Source: an uncultured Lachnospiraceae bacterium
GTDB taxonomy: Bacteria; Bacillota; Clostridia; Lachnospirales; Lachnospiraceae
Direction: 5' to 3'
DNA: 64,000 nt
Assembly (NCBI GenBank): GCA_910585625.1
Contig: CAJUFQ010000021.1
Coordinates: 1 to 64,000, forward strand
Both the position numbers and the translations under genes were made by a program. Below are positions 7,938 to 16,892 of this stretch, piece after piece. The notes below the pieces were generated by a model. It did not search any database, was not told where the DNA came from, and saw nothing but the letters and a program-made list of their open reading frames with translations. Numbering within the stretch: position 1 is the first letter of the stretch; each line of letters begins with the position of its first letter.

Positions 7938-10304
7938 CTATTGTTTCCGAAAATCATAGTCTCCGGTCTCCGGCACATATATCGCAGTCCCGCCATTGTA
8001 TACGGTGTCGTCTCCTATAATTTTCCACTTTCCTTTGCCAAGTTTATAAGCAGTTCCTTTTTTCAGTGAGTAAACACCGCTCTTTTTAATCCCGTCACGC
8101 ATCCAGGTCTTGTATACGGAAACCTCACAGATAGTTTTATTTCCTGCCAAATCCGTTGCCACAATCTTATGTGATGCATTATCCGGCTTGATAGTGAACA
8201 TCCCTTTCTGAGGCTTTACGTTCTTCCCGTCTAGTGACACGCTTTTTAGATTAGCATCTTTCACATGATACTTTATCGTGCCATAATACTCGCTTCCATC
8301 TTTCAGGCCGGAAATTACCGGAGCCGTAGCATCAATCACAATTCCTTGTGTACTCGCATAGGCAGTATTACCTGCTCTGTCACTGGCTTTTACATATAAC
8401 ACATACTTGCCGTCTGCTTTTAGCTTCACGGAATCCTTACTGTTTTTCCACTTCCCGCCGATAACCTCTTCAATCTCCTGCGGCGTATATTCCCTGTCCT
8501 CCGGGAAAAGGCACTCATGCGCAAGACAGTACTGCATTGTTCCTGGATCTGCATCGTTATCCGCATCCATAACATTTATCTTAATCTGCTTTGCCTGATT
8601 GTATATCAAATCAAAGGAAACATTGCTGCTAAACGTGTTCCAGATATGCTTTGTACCATCCAATGCAATCTCAATCAGAGGCGGCTGTGAAGGCTCCACG
8701 TCTGCAGACTCCTTGTGGAATCTTACTTCAACTGTAACATTATATTCCGGCATAACGAAACATCCATTCCCATCACCGCCCATCGGTACTGTGACGGGCT
8801 GGTCGGTTCCGTCGGTTTTCCGGTATGTGATAATCTCTGTCTTATAACCCTGTGCTGGGTAAGTTTCTACCGTGACAGTCTGACCTGGCATGGCTTTATC
8901 CACTTGCTGCCCATTAATTTTGGGTGCAAAAGAACCCTGCTTTGTCTCTGGGCCTTTGGCAATCGCAAACTCTTTTGTCTCATTGCCTCCTGGATTGTCT
9001 CCTCCCGGCTCATTTCCTCCTGGATTGTCTCCGCCTGGCTCATTTCCTCCTGGCTCGTTTCCTCCTGGATTGTCTCCTCCTGGCTCATTTCCTCCTGGAT
9101 TGTCTCCTCCCGGTTCATCCACGCCTGGCTCGTTTCCTCCTGGATTGTCTCCTCCCGGTTCATCCACGCCTGGCTCATTTCCTCCTGGATTGTCTCCTCC
9201 TGGCTCGTTTCCTCCTGGATTGTCTCCTCCCGGTTCATCCACGCCTGGCTCGTTTCCTCCTGGATTGTCTCCGCCTGGCTCGTTTCCTCCTGGATTGTCT
9301 CCTCCCGGTTCATCTCCGCCTGGCTGATCTCCTCCCGGTTTATTTGCCTTGATTGTGACAGAATTTGTCAGAAATGAAATCTGGCTGCCATTTTTCACAT
9401 AGCTGATTTTACAACAATAGCTCCCTGCATCTCCTGTATATGTCTTCGTTCCCACTTCTCCATCTTCAGCTTCGTAACGGCTCACTGTGACAGAAACCTC
9501 CAGGCTATATGGATCCATATTATTCTGCATATGCAGATAACAATCGCCACTTGACATAGAAGTCACATAAAAGACATCGTTATTGTGGTCATAGCTCTCC
9601 AGATAAGCAGAACCATTGCCTCCTTTAAGATAACCGCTGAAATACTGCTGGGAATTCGTGCCGCCGCCGATATTCTTTACGGCTACCACATCGCCTCTCT
9701 GCAGCGGAATCCGCAGTTCCATATAAGGCTGTCCGTTACCGGTAACCCACTTTCCGCTCTCACTGTTATAAGCTGCGTTGACTGCCTCAGCGGCTTTTAT
9801 CTGCTCCGTTTCATCATGGTAGTTCCCTATGTCCACAAGCCTGCGTTCATGAAGCCATTGGTAATAGAACTCTCCCCTGTCCTGCGCGCTGCCATCACCG
9901 ATAACTACGGTTGGATTCTCCGCTGTTATAGGATTTGCTGAATATTCCGGTACCCAGTTCGGCGCAAGCACCACGTTTTCTGGCGCAAAATACCCAGTCA
10001 TATAAGCCGGCCAGTCAGCCTCGCTGGCACTGACCCATCTGCTGGCAACCGTGTACTTAGCGTCGTCAACCCGCCACAGCCTATATCCATCTTGCGTATA
10101 GCCGGCCGGGCAGTTCTCGTTCACACTCTCCGCATATGTTCCTATATCATCAGACACATACATATCTGACGTCACCCTGGCCGATCCGGTGTACAGCCTC
10201 AAGTTCGCAAACTCACCGTCTGCATTTACCGCTGTCGGTAGGAATGCAAAGCAAAGTGCGCATGCAAGGCAGAGACAGAGCCATCCTTTCCATTTCTTTT
10301 TCAT
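7938..10304 (-). CDS. Secreted repeat protein with Pro-Gly-Gly spacer
   Basis: A 788-residue exported protein: an N-terminal signal peptide ending near VNADG, an N-terminal beta-rich half (to about residue 310), a flexible tract of PGGDNPGGNEPGG/VDEPGG repeats (about 315-445), then Ig-like modules including DATAPVISGLKDGSEYYG and a short terminal domain. No LPXTG motif is present, so anchoring is unknown. The start at 10304 is chosen because AAGGAGG lies 10 bases upstream; the ATG at 10313 would be only one base from it. It follows the HD-GYP gene with overlap of the stop region and precedes the FecR protein. It may be the surface partner of the signalling operon; that is inference. Confidence 0.8.
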   Translation of the reverse strand: MKKKWKGWLCLCLACALCFAFLPTAVNADGEFANLRLYTGSARVTSDMYVSDDIGTYAESVNENCPAGYTQDGYRLWRVDDAKYTVASRWVSASEADWPAYMTGYFAPENVVLAPNWVPEYSANPITAENPTVVIGDGSAQDRGEFYYQWLHERRLVDIGNYHDETEQIKAAEAVNAAYNSESGKWVTGNGQPYMELRIPLQRGDVVAVKNIGGGTNSQQYFSGYLKGGNGSAYLESYDHNNDVFYVTSMSSGDCYLHMQNNMDPYSLEVSVTVSRYEAEDGEVGTKTYTGDAGSYCCKISYVKNGSQISFLTNSVTIKANKPGGDQPGGDEPGGDNPGGNEPGGDNPGGNEPGVDEPGGDNPGGNEPGGDNPGGNEPGVDEPGGDNPGGNEPGVDEPGGDNPGGNEPGGDNPGGNEPGGNEPGGDNPGGNEPGGDNPGGNETKEFAIAKGPETKQGSFAPKINGQQVDKAMPGQTVTVETYPAQGYKTEIITYRKTDGTDQPVTVPMGGDGNGCFVMPEYNVTVEVRFHKESADVEPSQPPLIEIALDGTKHIWNTFSSNVSFDLIYNQAKQIKINVMDADNDADPGTMQYCLAHECLFPEDREYTPQEIEEVIGGKWKNSKDSVKLKADGKYVLYVKASDRAGNTAYASTQGIVIDATAPVISGLKDGSEYYGTIKYHVKDANLKSVSLDGKNVKPQKGMFTIKPDNASHKIVATDLAGNKTICEVSVYKTWMRDGIKKSGVYSLKKGTAYKLGKGKWKIIGDDTVYNGGTAIYVPETGDYDFRKQ
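8985..9340. repeat. Tandem 15/30-bp coding repeat (PGGDNPGGNE)
   Basis: About 350 bases of near-perfect tandem units based on CCTCCTGGATTGTCTCCTCC and variants encode the Pro-Gly-Gly spacer. Because the unit length is a multiple of three, other frames on both strands stay open too, which creates several spurious ORFs. Confidence 0.85.
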
Positions 10305-10309
10305 GTTAG

Positions 10310-11773
10310 TCATACCTCCTTTTTTAATGCCTCGGAAAGCCAGCTGACAATCTGGCCGTCCACCTTTCCTTCTTCTGCCATGTTCTTAAGCATGGTAATG
10401 GATTTATTATCTGGAATCGCATTTTTATAAGGGCGGATTGCTGTCAAGGCATCGTAAATATCTGCTACCGTCAGAATCCGTGTCTCTAAATCCAGCTCCT
10501 CCGCAGTCAGCTGCTTAGGATAACCGGTTCCATTCAGAAATTCATGATGGGATGCCGCCCATTTGGGCACTATTGAAAAATTTTTATTAAAGCGAACCTT
10601 GCTGAGGATCTTTTCTGTCACGACAACATGATTCTTCATGACTTCACGCTCTTCTACGGTCAGGGTTCCCTGACGGATGCTCAGGCAAGCTTTTTCCTTA
10701 TCTGTTATATATTTCGTCACTTTTCCATTTTCTTTAATATGTTTTTTCAAAGAAAGGCTGCAGACCCGCGCATAACTTTCATTATTCAGATAACCCACGC
10801 CATCGATTCTATGTATGAAATCAAGGTCAGACCTCAGTTCAGCAATCTGCTTTTCGTATTCTTCCTCTGTAATCCTTCCCCGAAGCATGTCAACTTCATA
10901 CAATGACTCAAGAAGCTCAAACCTCTCTTCCACTTTCTCTAATTCCTCTCCAAGGCGGGTCGCCTTGTCCATCACGCCAAGCGGAACCACAATCTTGCCA
11001 ATGTCATGAAGCAGCGCGGCAAGCAGCAGTTTTTCCTTCCTGTCCCGGTCAAAGAATTCTTCACATTTCCCTTCTCGGTGCAGCTGCGTAATATAATCAG
11101 CCAGAATCTGCGAATATTTGGCGACATTCCGCGTATGGGAAGCATTGTAGGGCGAACGCTCGTCCAGTACTGCCGTAAGGGCCTCCACGAAAGAGTACAT
11201 CTGTGCTTTCAGTTCTTCCATATAAGTAAGATTCGTCAGCTCGATTGCCGCCATGGATCCAAGAGAACGTATGATGATGTCATACTGTTTGTCAAAGGGA
11301 ATCACATTGCCATCTTCGTCCATGGCATTGATCAGCTGCAGTACGCCAATCAAATCATTCTCATTATTCTCCAACGGGATGACAAGCTGTGACTTCGTGT
11401 GGTAGCCGGTCAGCGAATCATACTGCTTGGGGCCGGAGAAATCAAAGCGGTCACTGTCATATACATCCGGGATATTGACAATCTCCCGGTGGATTGCCGT
11501 GTAAGCGCAGACATTCTCCTCTTTCATGGCAACCGGCGGAATATCTGTGATGGCTTCACCATCCACGCCCCTGCTGATTCCCATAGATAAGGTTTTCATG
11601 ATTTTAAACGACAGCTGGTCATTCTCATACAGATATAATGTACTCGCATCGCAGTTGGTAATCTCCATCCCGCTCTCAAGAATGGATGCTAAAATCTTAT
11701 TCCTGTCCCTGCCGGTAGACAGATTGATGCCAATATTCAGTATTTTTTTGAAATCTTCATATTCCAGGCGCAT
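10310..11773 (-). CDS. GAF domain / HD-GYP phosphodiesterase-like protein
   Basis: A 487-residue cytosolic signalling enzyme. Residues about 15-185 form a GAF sensor. The catalytic half has SHTRNVAKYS (213 onward), HDIGK (256-260), HHE (409-411) and GTGYP (415-419), the hallmarks of HD-GYP enzymes that hydrolyse cyclic di-nucleotides such as c-di-GMP. Unusually, about 100 charged, partly helical residues (270-368) are inserted between HDIGK and the conserved TLTVEEREVMKNH helix. The ATG follows the isomerase stop immediately. No GGDEF cyclase is in the window, so the substrate is inferred only from family. Confidence 0.88.
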   Translation of the reverse strand: MRLEYEDFKKILNIGINLSTGRDRNKILASILESGMEITNCDASTLYLYENDQLSFKIMKTLSMGISRGVDGEAITDIPPVAMKEENVCAYTAIHREIVNIPDVYDSDRFDFSGPKQYDSLTGYHTKSQLVIPLENNENDLIGVLQLINAMDEDGNVIPFDKQYDIIIRSLGSMAAIELTNLTYMEELKAQMYSFVEALTAVLDERSPYNASHTRNVAKYSQILADYITQLHREGKCEEFFDRDRKEKLLLAALLHDIGKIVVPLGVMDKATRLGEELEKVEERFELLESLYEVDMLRGRITEEEYEKQIAELRSDLDFIHRIDGVGYLNNESYARVCSLSLKKHIKENGKVTKYITDKEKACLSIRQGTLTVEEREVMKNHVVVTEKILSKVRFNKNFSIVPKWAASHHEFLNGTGYPKQLTAEELDLETRILTVADIYDALTAIRPYKNAIPDNKSITMLKNMAEEGKVDGQIVSWLSEALKKEV

Positions 11774-12577
11774 CTAATCTCTCCTTCTCTCTCCGTGAAA
11801 TGGATATATTTTATGATGTTCCATATATTCCAGCGACTCCTCTTGTCCCGCACAGCCGCTTACCTCCACTAACACGCTTGCCTTTATCCCATATTCGTTT
11901 ACCAGCCTGCTGAAATCCTTCCATTCAATCTTACCTTGCCCTATGGGTTGATGCAAGTCATTTTTCAAATTATTGTCATTGACATGGATATGCCTGATGT
12001 AGGGCGCCAGCGTCTGTACCCATTCCTGCTGCGGGCAGTCAGTCAGGGCTGCATGAGCATAATCCAAGCAGACGCCGAAATTCTTTACCTCTCCCATTGC
12101 CTCTGCCAGCCCTGCCAGCACATCCGGCGCCTCGTCAAACATATTCTCCATATATATCTGCTGCTTAGGGTATTCTTCCGCAAGCTCTGAGAAAAAACGG
12201 CGGTTGGTATCATGCCAAAGCCTGAGGTAGTTGCTTGCACGGAACCCTCCCAGCCTCCCCGTGTGGAACACCACGCCTTTAAGCCCCATACGGCTGGCAA
12301 TATCCATCGATTGGCGCAGCCGCAATATGGATGCGTCCCGGATCAACGGATCGCTGCTGTGGATAGTCACATCCAGAAACGCGCCGTGCATCGTGTCTTC
12401 GGAAAAATCACTGCGGTACTTCGCATAGAAATTGATAATCTCTTCCTGTTTTTTAGGATTGTCCAATACTTCCGGCTTGAAAAAATCGTTATATTCAAAT
12501 GCACACCCATATTTTCCCGCCAGGCAGACTGACCGTTCCATGTCCTCTCTGTCCGGGATAATGTATCCTCTGCTCAT
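11774..12577 (-). CDS. Sugar phosphate isomerase/epimerase-like TIM-barrel protein
   Basis: A 267-residue member of the xylose isomerase-like/AP endonuclease 2 fold. Visible metal-site strands are VVFHTGRLGGF, IYMENMFDE, VCLDYAHA and IRHIHVNDN, in the expected order. The family covers endonuclease IV, sugar isomerases and epimerases; the lack of the longer endonuclease IV motifs favours a sugar-active enzyme, but the substrate is not evident. Its stop abuts the HD-GYP start and its start abuts the cyclase stop, so it is translated as part of the same unit. A metabolic enzyme inside a cyclase/HD-GYP operon is odd. Confidence 0.78.
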   Translation of the reverse strand: MSRGYIIPDREDMERSVCLAGKYGCAFEYNDFFKPEVLDNPKKQEEIINFYAKYRSDFSEDTMHGAFLDVTIHSSDPLIRDASILRLRQSMDIASRMGLKGVVFHTGRLGGFRASNYLRLWHDTNRRFFSELAEEYPKQQIYMENMFDEAPDVLAGLAEAMGEVKNFGVCLDYAHAALTDCPQQEWVQTLAPYIRHIHVNDNNLKNDLHQPIGQGKIEWKDFSRLVNEYGIKASVLVEVSGCAGQEESLEYMEHHKIYPFHGERRRD

Positions 12578-14377
12578 TTACTTTTTCACCTCGTCTAACT
12601 GATATACAAATACGCCCTTGCTCTTTCCTTTCAAGGGTATCTCGCCAATCGGCGTCACGGCAACCCGCTCTTTTACCGCCTCATATACTTCCTCGCTGAT
12701 TAAAATCTGTCCCCGCTTAGCATTGCTTTCCAGGCGGGCTGCCGTATTGACGGTATCCCCGATGGCCGTATAGTCCATGCGGAACTCACAACCGATATTC
12801 CCAACGACTGCATTTCCACAGTTGACGCCAATCCCAAAAGCAACACTCTCGCCATAACGCTTTTCGAATTTGGCTGCCAGCGCGTCCGCGCCTGCCCTCA
12901 TGTCCCATGCCGTACAGACAGCGCGGAAAATATAATCATCCAACGCAAAAGGAGCGTTAAATACTGCCATTGTGGCATCCCCCACGAATTTATCAAGAGT
13001 CCCCCCATTGGCAAAAATAGATTTTGTCGTAAGGCTCAGATATTCATTTAAAATCTCCACGACTTCCTCTGGCTGCATACTCTCCGACATGGTAGTAAAC
13101 CCACGGATATCCACAAAAAGTACGGCCACATGGCGGTTCTCCCCGCCAAGCACCAGTTCAAAATCCCTGTCCTTACTGATTTTATCGACAACCTGAGGCG
13201 CAACATACTGTTTAAATACGTTAACCACCCGTCGTCTGCGCATAATTTCCGTTAAGTAACCCTGAATAACCCGTGCCAGGAAAATGACTGCCAGCACAAT
13301 CGGCAACAGTATAACGGGCACAATGCTTCCCTGCCGGTACATGGCCCTGGCAAATACTACATCCAACGCTGCCAGCAAAACAAATATGATGCCGGTCGGC
13401 AGCATCTTGAGCTTACATGCCGCTACAAAAAATACCCCGCACAGCATGGCGGCTGCAAGCGCATAGAGAAGCGGCGGTAACGGCGTCTGCGTTTTTCCCT
13501 CCAGCAAAGCCTCGATGATGTTTGCATGGATTTCCACTCCGTACATCTGGCTGTTGTGTGTGATAGCCGGCGTGTAGGAGTCCTGCATACCTACGGCATA
13601 AGCTCCCACCAGGACAACCGCCCCCTGGAATATCTTGGCATCCACGTTCCCGTCCAGCACATCTGCCATAGATACCACGTTATAGCCGCCAGGCTTTCCA
13701 GAATATGTAAAATAAAACCGGTTGCTTCTGCCATAAGTCGCCGGGAATATTGCTTCCTCTCCCCTGCTCTCCTGATACATCTTATATACCTGTGAGGAGA
13801 GGCTGTATGCCCGCTCTCCCTCATAATCAATATACGCCATCGCCTGGCGTACATAGCCGTCTGCATCGACCGTCGTGTTGGCATATCCGTGGACGGCACT
13901 CCCGCGGAGGCTTTCATAAGGCTCAATTACATAATCCACATGATAGGGGTTATAAGTGACCTTTCCATTTTCATCCGTCTCCGGCATTTCCTTGAACGCA
14001 AAACTACGCGCCACGACAACATTGCCAGCCTCCCGGCAGGCGTCGGCAAACTGATTGTCCGCCTGCTCGTCTGCCTGCTCGCTGTAAATGATATCGAAGC
14101 CGATTACAGCCGGCTTTGCCCCATCCGCACTGAGAAGTTCCACCAGCTTCGCCGGGATTTCCCTGCTCCAGGTATTGACCGGCCCATACTTCTCCAAGGT
14201 CTTGTCATCAATGCCTATAATATAAATGTTCTTGTCGGTCACCGATTCCCGCTGGTTAAGCCTGTCGGAAATTCCAATGTCCCATAGGCCTGCCGCGCCA
14301 AAATAATGAAAAGCCAACGATGCCAGAATAATTGCTATTGTGATAGCCGCTGTCCGAACCCTTGCTGCATGTTTCAT
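12578..14377 (-). CDS. CHASE2-domain class III adenylate/guanylate cyclase
   Basis: A 599-residue membrane receptor cyclase: N-terminal helix, an extracellular CHASE2 sensor (about residues 30-290, with IYIIGIDDKTLEKYG and VIGFDIIYSE), three membrane helices (about 295-375), and a cytosolic class III cyclase. Catalytic features are the metal aspartates in VDIRGFTT and VGDATMAVF, the lysine in LDKFVGD, and the transition-state Asn/Arg in VNTAARLE. The start at 14377 is an ATG with GGAGAG 7 bases upstream; the longer frame begins with a GTG at 14392 that overlaps this ribosome site. The ribosome site and context suggest cotranscription after clpC, 63 bases away. Confidence 0.92.
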   Translation of the reverse strand: MKHAARVRTAAITIAIILASLAFHYFGAAGLWDIGISDRLNQRESVTDKNIYIIGIDDKTLEKYGPVNTWSREIPAKLVELLSADGAKPAVIGFDIIYSEQADEQADNQFADACREAGNVVVARSFAFKEMPETDENGKVTYNPYHVDYVIEPYESLRGSAVHGYANTTVDADGYVRQAMAYIDYEGERAYSLSSQVYKMYQESRGEEAIFPATYGRSNRFYFTYSGKPGGYNVVSMADVLDGNVDAKIFQGAVVLVGAYAVGMQDSYTPAITHNSQMYGVEIHANIIEALLEGKTQTPLPPLLYALAAAMLCGVFFVAACKLKMLPTGIIFVLLAALDVVFARAMYRQGSIVPVILLPIVLAVIFLARVIQGYLTEIMRRRRVVNVFKQYVAPQVVDKISKDRDFELVLGGENRHVAVLFVDIRGFTTMSESMQPEEVVEILNEYLSLTTKSIFANGGTLDKFVGDATMAVFNAPFALDDYIFRAVCTAWDMRAGADALAAKFEKRYGESVAFGIGVNCGNAVVGNIGCEFRMDYTAIGDTVNTAARLESNAKRGQILISEEVYEAVKERVAVTPIGEIPLKGKSKGVFVYQLDEVKK

Positions 14378-14440
14378 CTTTACTCTCTCCACATCCGCCT
14401 GACTGTCTCAGGCGGTAAGCTTGATTTTCTCTTATCTCTC

Positions 14441-16891
14441 TCAAGATGCTACTGTAAACTGAATCTCCTTCTTATTCATTGTGATTTCCACCACATCCTC
14501 ACGCTTCACCCTGCCTGCAAGCACTTCCTCGGCAAGCCCATCCTCCAGCTCGTTCTGGATTTTGCGGCGCAGAGGCCGCGCCCCATATTTGGGCTCGTAT
14601 GCAGTCTCCACGATATGGCTCTTAACGCTTCCTGTAATATGCAGCGTGATGCCCATCTGCTCTTTGCAGCGGTCGGCAAACGCTTTCGTCATCAGCGTCA
14701 CGATTTTCTTCATGTCTTCTTTGGTCAGCGCATGGAATACAATGGTCTCGTCAATCCTGTTCAGGAATTCCGGTTTGAAAATCCTACGCACCTCCTCCAT
14801 GACGCTGCCTTTCATCCGCTCGTAATCCTGCTTCGCGTCTTCCACAGAAGCAAAACCTAATGCCTTGGGCTCGATGATTGACTGCGCCCCGGCATTGGAC
14901 GTCATGATGATTACCGTATTTTTAAAATCCACTTTCCTGCCTTGGGCATCTGTAATATGACCGTCATCCAATACCTGCAGCAAGATGTTGAACACATCTG
15001 GATGCGCTTTCTCAATCTCATCAAATAATATGACGGAATAGGGATTGCGTCTCACTTTCTCACTGAGCTGCCCGCCCTCGTCATATCCCACATATCCGGG
15101 AGGGGAACCAATCATCTTAGACACGCTATGTTTCTCCATATACTCCGACATGTCTACACGGATCATAGATTCCTCGCTGCCAAACATGGCTTCCGCCAAC
15201 GCCTTGGAAATCTCCGTCTTGCCGACGCCGGTAGGTCCCAAGAACAAGAAAGATCCAATGGGGCGTCCCGGGTCTTTCAGCCCTACCCTGCCGCGGCGCA
15301 CTGCCTTTGCCACGGCACTGACCGCCTCTTCCTGTCCGACGACCCGTTTATGCAGGACGCTTTCCAGCTTACGCAGCTTTGCGGTCTCCTCCTCGGCGAG
15401 TTTCTTTACCGGAATCTTCGTCCACTGCGCAACCACTTCTGCGATTTCATTCTCTCCTACCTTTGCCTTCTTCTGCTTTAACGCTTTCTTCGCCTTTTTC
15501 TGTAGTTTCTGGGATTCACGCTGAAGCTCCTCCTTTTCCCGGCGGAGTTCAGACGCCAAATCTAAGTCCATGTCTCGGATGGCGTCTTCCAGTTCCTCCG
15601 TCACACGGTTGATTTCCGCCGCAATATCCTGCAGCTGCGCAGATGATTTCACACCCTGCAGCCGCACGCGGGCTGCCGCTTCGTCCATGAGGTCAATCGC
15701 CTTATCCGGCAGGAACCGGTCAGAGACATACCGCTCAGAAAGCCTGGCCGCTGCCTCTAAGCCCTCGTCGGTAATCTCTACCTGATGGTGCTTCTCATAT
15801 AGCCTGCGCAGCCCATTGAGAATCTTTATGGTATCCTCTACGGTAGGTTCCTCTACCATCACCGGCTGGAAACGCCGCTCTAAGGCTGCGTCCCGTTCTA
15901 TATATTTGCGGTACTCCTCTACAGTAGTCGCGCCTATCATCTGCAGTTCCCCTCTTGCAAGGTAGGGTTTCAGAATATTGGAAGCGTCCATTGCCCCCTC
16001 CGCGCCTCCTGCTCCTATGATTGTATGAAGCTCATCCATGAACAGCAGGATATTTCCTGCCCCGGTCACCTCACGGATGACTTTCTTGATACGCTCCTCA
16101 AATTCCCCGCGGTATTTAGAGCCGGCAATCATGCTGGAAAGATCCAGGGTAATCACTCGTTTATCCGCCACAGATTCCGGTACCAGCCCCAGGGATATCT
16201 GCTGGGCAAGCCCTTCTGCAATCGCCGTCTTCCCCACGCCTGGTTCTCCAATCAGGCAGGGGTTATTCTTCCCTCTGCGGCTTAAAATCTGAACGACCCT
16301 GCGGATTTCTTCTTTCCGCCCAATCACCGGATCCAGCCTTCCTTCCAATGCCAGGCGGGTCAGGTCTCTGGAATACTGATCCAACACCGGCGTGGCCTCC
16401 AGATTTTTCTTCCGCACTTTCGCCGATTTCAATTCTTCTTTGGAAAAACTTCCTTCCTGTCCCATTGCCACCAGAAGTTCCACATAAAGTTTCTGCAGAT
16501 TGATTCCCATCGTATTCAATAACCGCACAGAAGCAGATTCATTTTCTTTTAACAACGCCAGCAGAAGATGTTCCGTCCCTACTTTCTCACTGCCAAAACG
16601 CGCTGCCTCCTTCTCCGCCGTGTCAAGCACGCGCTGGGTTCTGGGAGAGTATCCGTCCCTGTCCTTAAGCACGACATCCTCGCCCGGCGCAATCAAATCG
16701 GCTATCAGTTCCAGAAGCTTCCCTTCCTCCACCTGATTCTCCACTAAAACTTGGGCTGCAACGCCATTCTTTTCCTGAATCAGTCCCGCCAGGATATGCT
16801 CAGTACCGATATAATTATGCTTCAGCTTCCTGGACAATTTGCCCGCAAGGTCCAAAGCCTTTTTTGCCTGTCCTGTATATTGTCTATGCAT
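14441..16891 (-). CDS. clpC: ATP-dependent Clp protease ATP-binding subunit ClpC
   Basis: AAA+ unfoldase feeding substrates to ClpP. The 816-residue protein has two N-terminal Clp repeats (about 1-145), NBD1 with Walker A GEPGVGKT (215-222), a middle coiled-coil region (about 410-480), and NBD2 with GPTGVGKT and the sensor region FLNRIDETI. It lacks the ctsR-mcsA-mcsB neighbours usual in Bacilli. Its ribosome site (GGAGG) lies inside the last codons of the upstream gene, and the two genes are one base apart, so translation is probably coupled. Between a cadherin-like membrane protein and a receptor cyclase, it may link proteolysis to envelope signalling (inference). Confidence 0.94.
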   Translation of the reverse strand: MHRQYTGQAKKALDLAGKLSRKLKHNYIGTEHILAGLIQEKNGVAAQVLVENQVEEGKLLELIADLIAPGEDVVLKDRDGYSPRTQRVLDTAEKEAARFGSEKVGTEHLLLALLKENESASVRLLNTMGINLQKLYVELLVAMGQEGSFSKEELKSAKVRKKNLEATPVLDQYSRDLTRLALEGRLDPVIGRKEEIRRVVQILSRRGKNNPCLIGEPGVGKTAIAEGLAQQISLGLVPESVADKRVITLDLSSMIAGSKYRGEFEERIKKVIREVTGAGNILLFMDELHTIIGAGGAEGAMDASNILKPYLARGELQMIGATTVEEYRKYIERDAALERRFQPVMVEEPTVEDTIKILNGLRRLYEKHHQVEITDEGLEAAARLSERYVSDRFLPDKAIDLMDEAAARVRLQGVKSSAQLQDIAAEINRVTEELEDAIRDMDLDLASELRREKEELQRESQKLQKKAKKALKQKKAKVGENEIAEVVAQWTKIPVKKLAEEETAKLRKLESVLHKRVVGQEEAVSAVAKAVRRGRVGLKDPGRPIGSFLFLGPTGVGKTEISKALAEAMFGSEESMIRVDMSEYMEKHSVSKMIGSPPGYVGYDEGGQLSEKVRRNPYSVILFDEIEKAHPDVFNILLQVLDDGHITDAQGRKVDFKNTVIIMTSNAGAQSIIEPKALGFASVEDAKQDYERMKGSVMEEVRRIFKPEFLNRIDETIVFHALTKEDMKKIVTLMTKAFADRCKEQMGITLHITGSVKSHIVETAYEPKYGARPLRRKIQNELEDGLAEEVLAGRVKREDVVEITMNKKEIQFTVAS

Positions 16892-16892
16892 T

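Noticed and set aside
8985..9340. Possible CRISPR array
   Set aside because: The units are contiguous coding repeats without unique spacers of constant length, and no cas genes are present.
8867..9377. Several open frames on both strands across the Pro-Gly-Gly repeat
   Set aside because: They are a by-product of a tandem repeat whose unit is a multiple of three; no start or ribosome site supports them.
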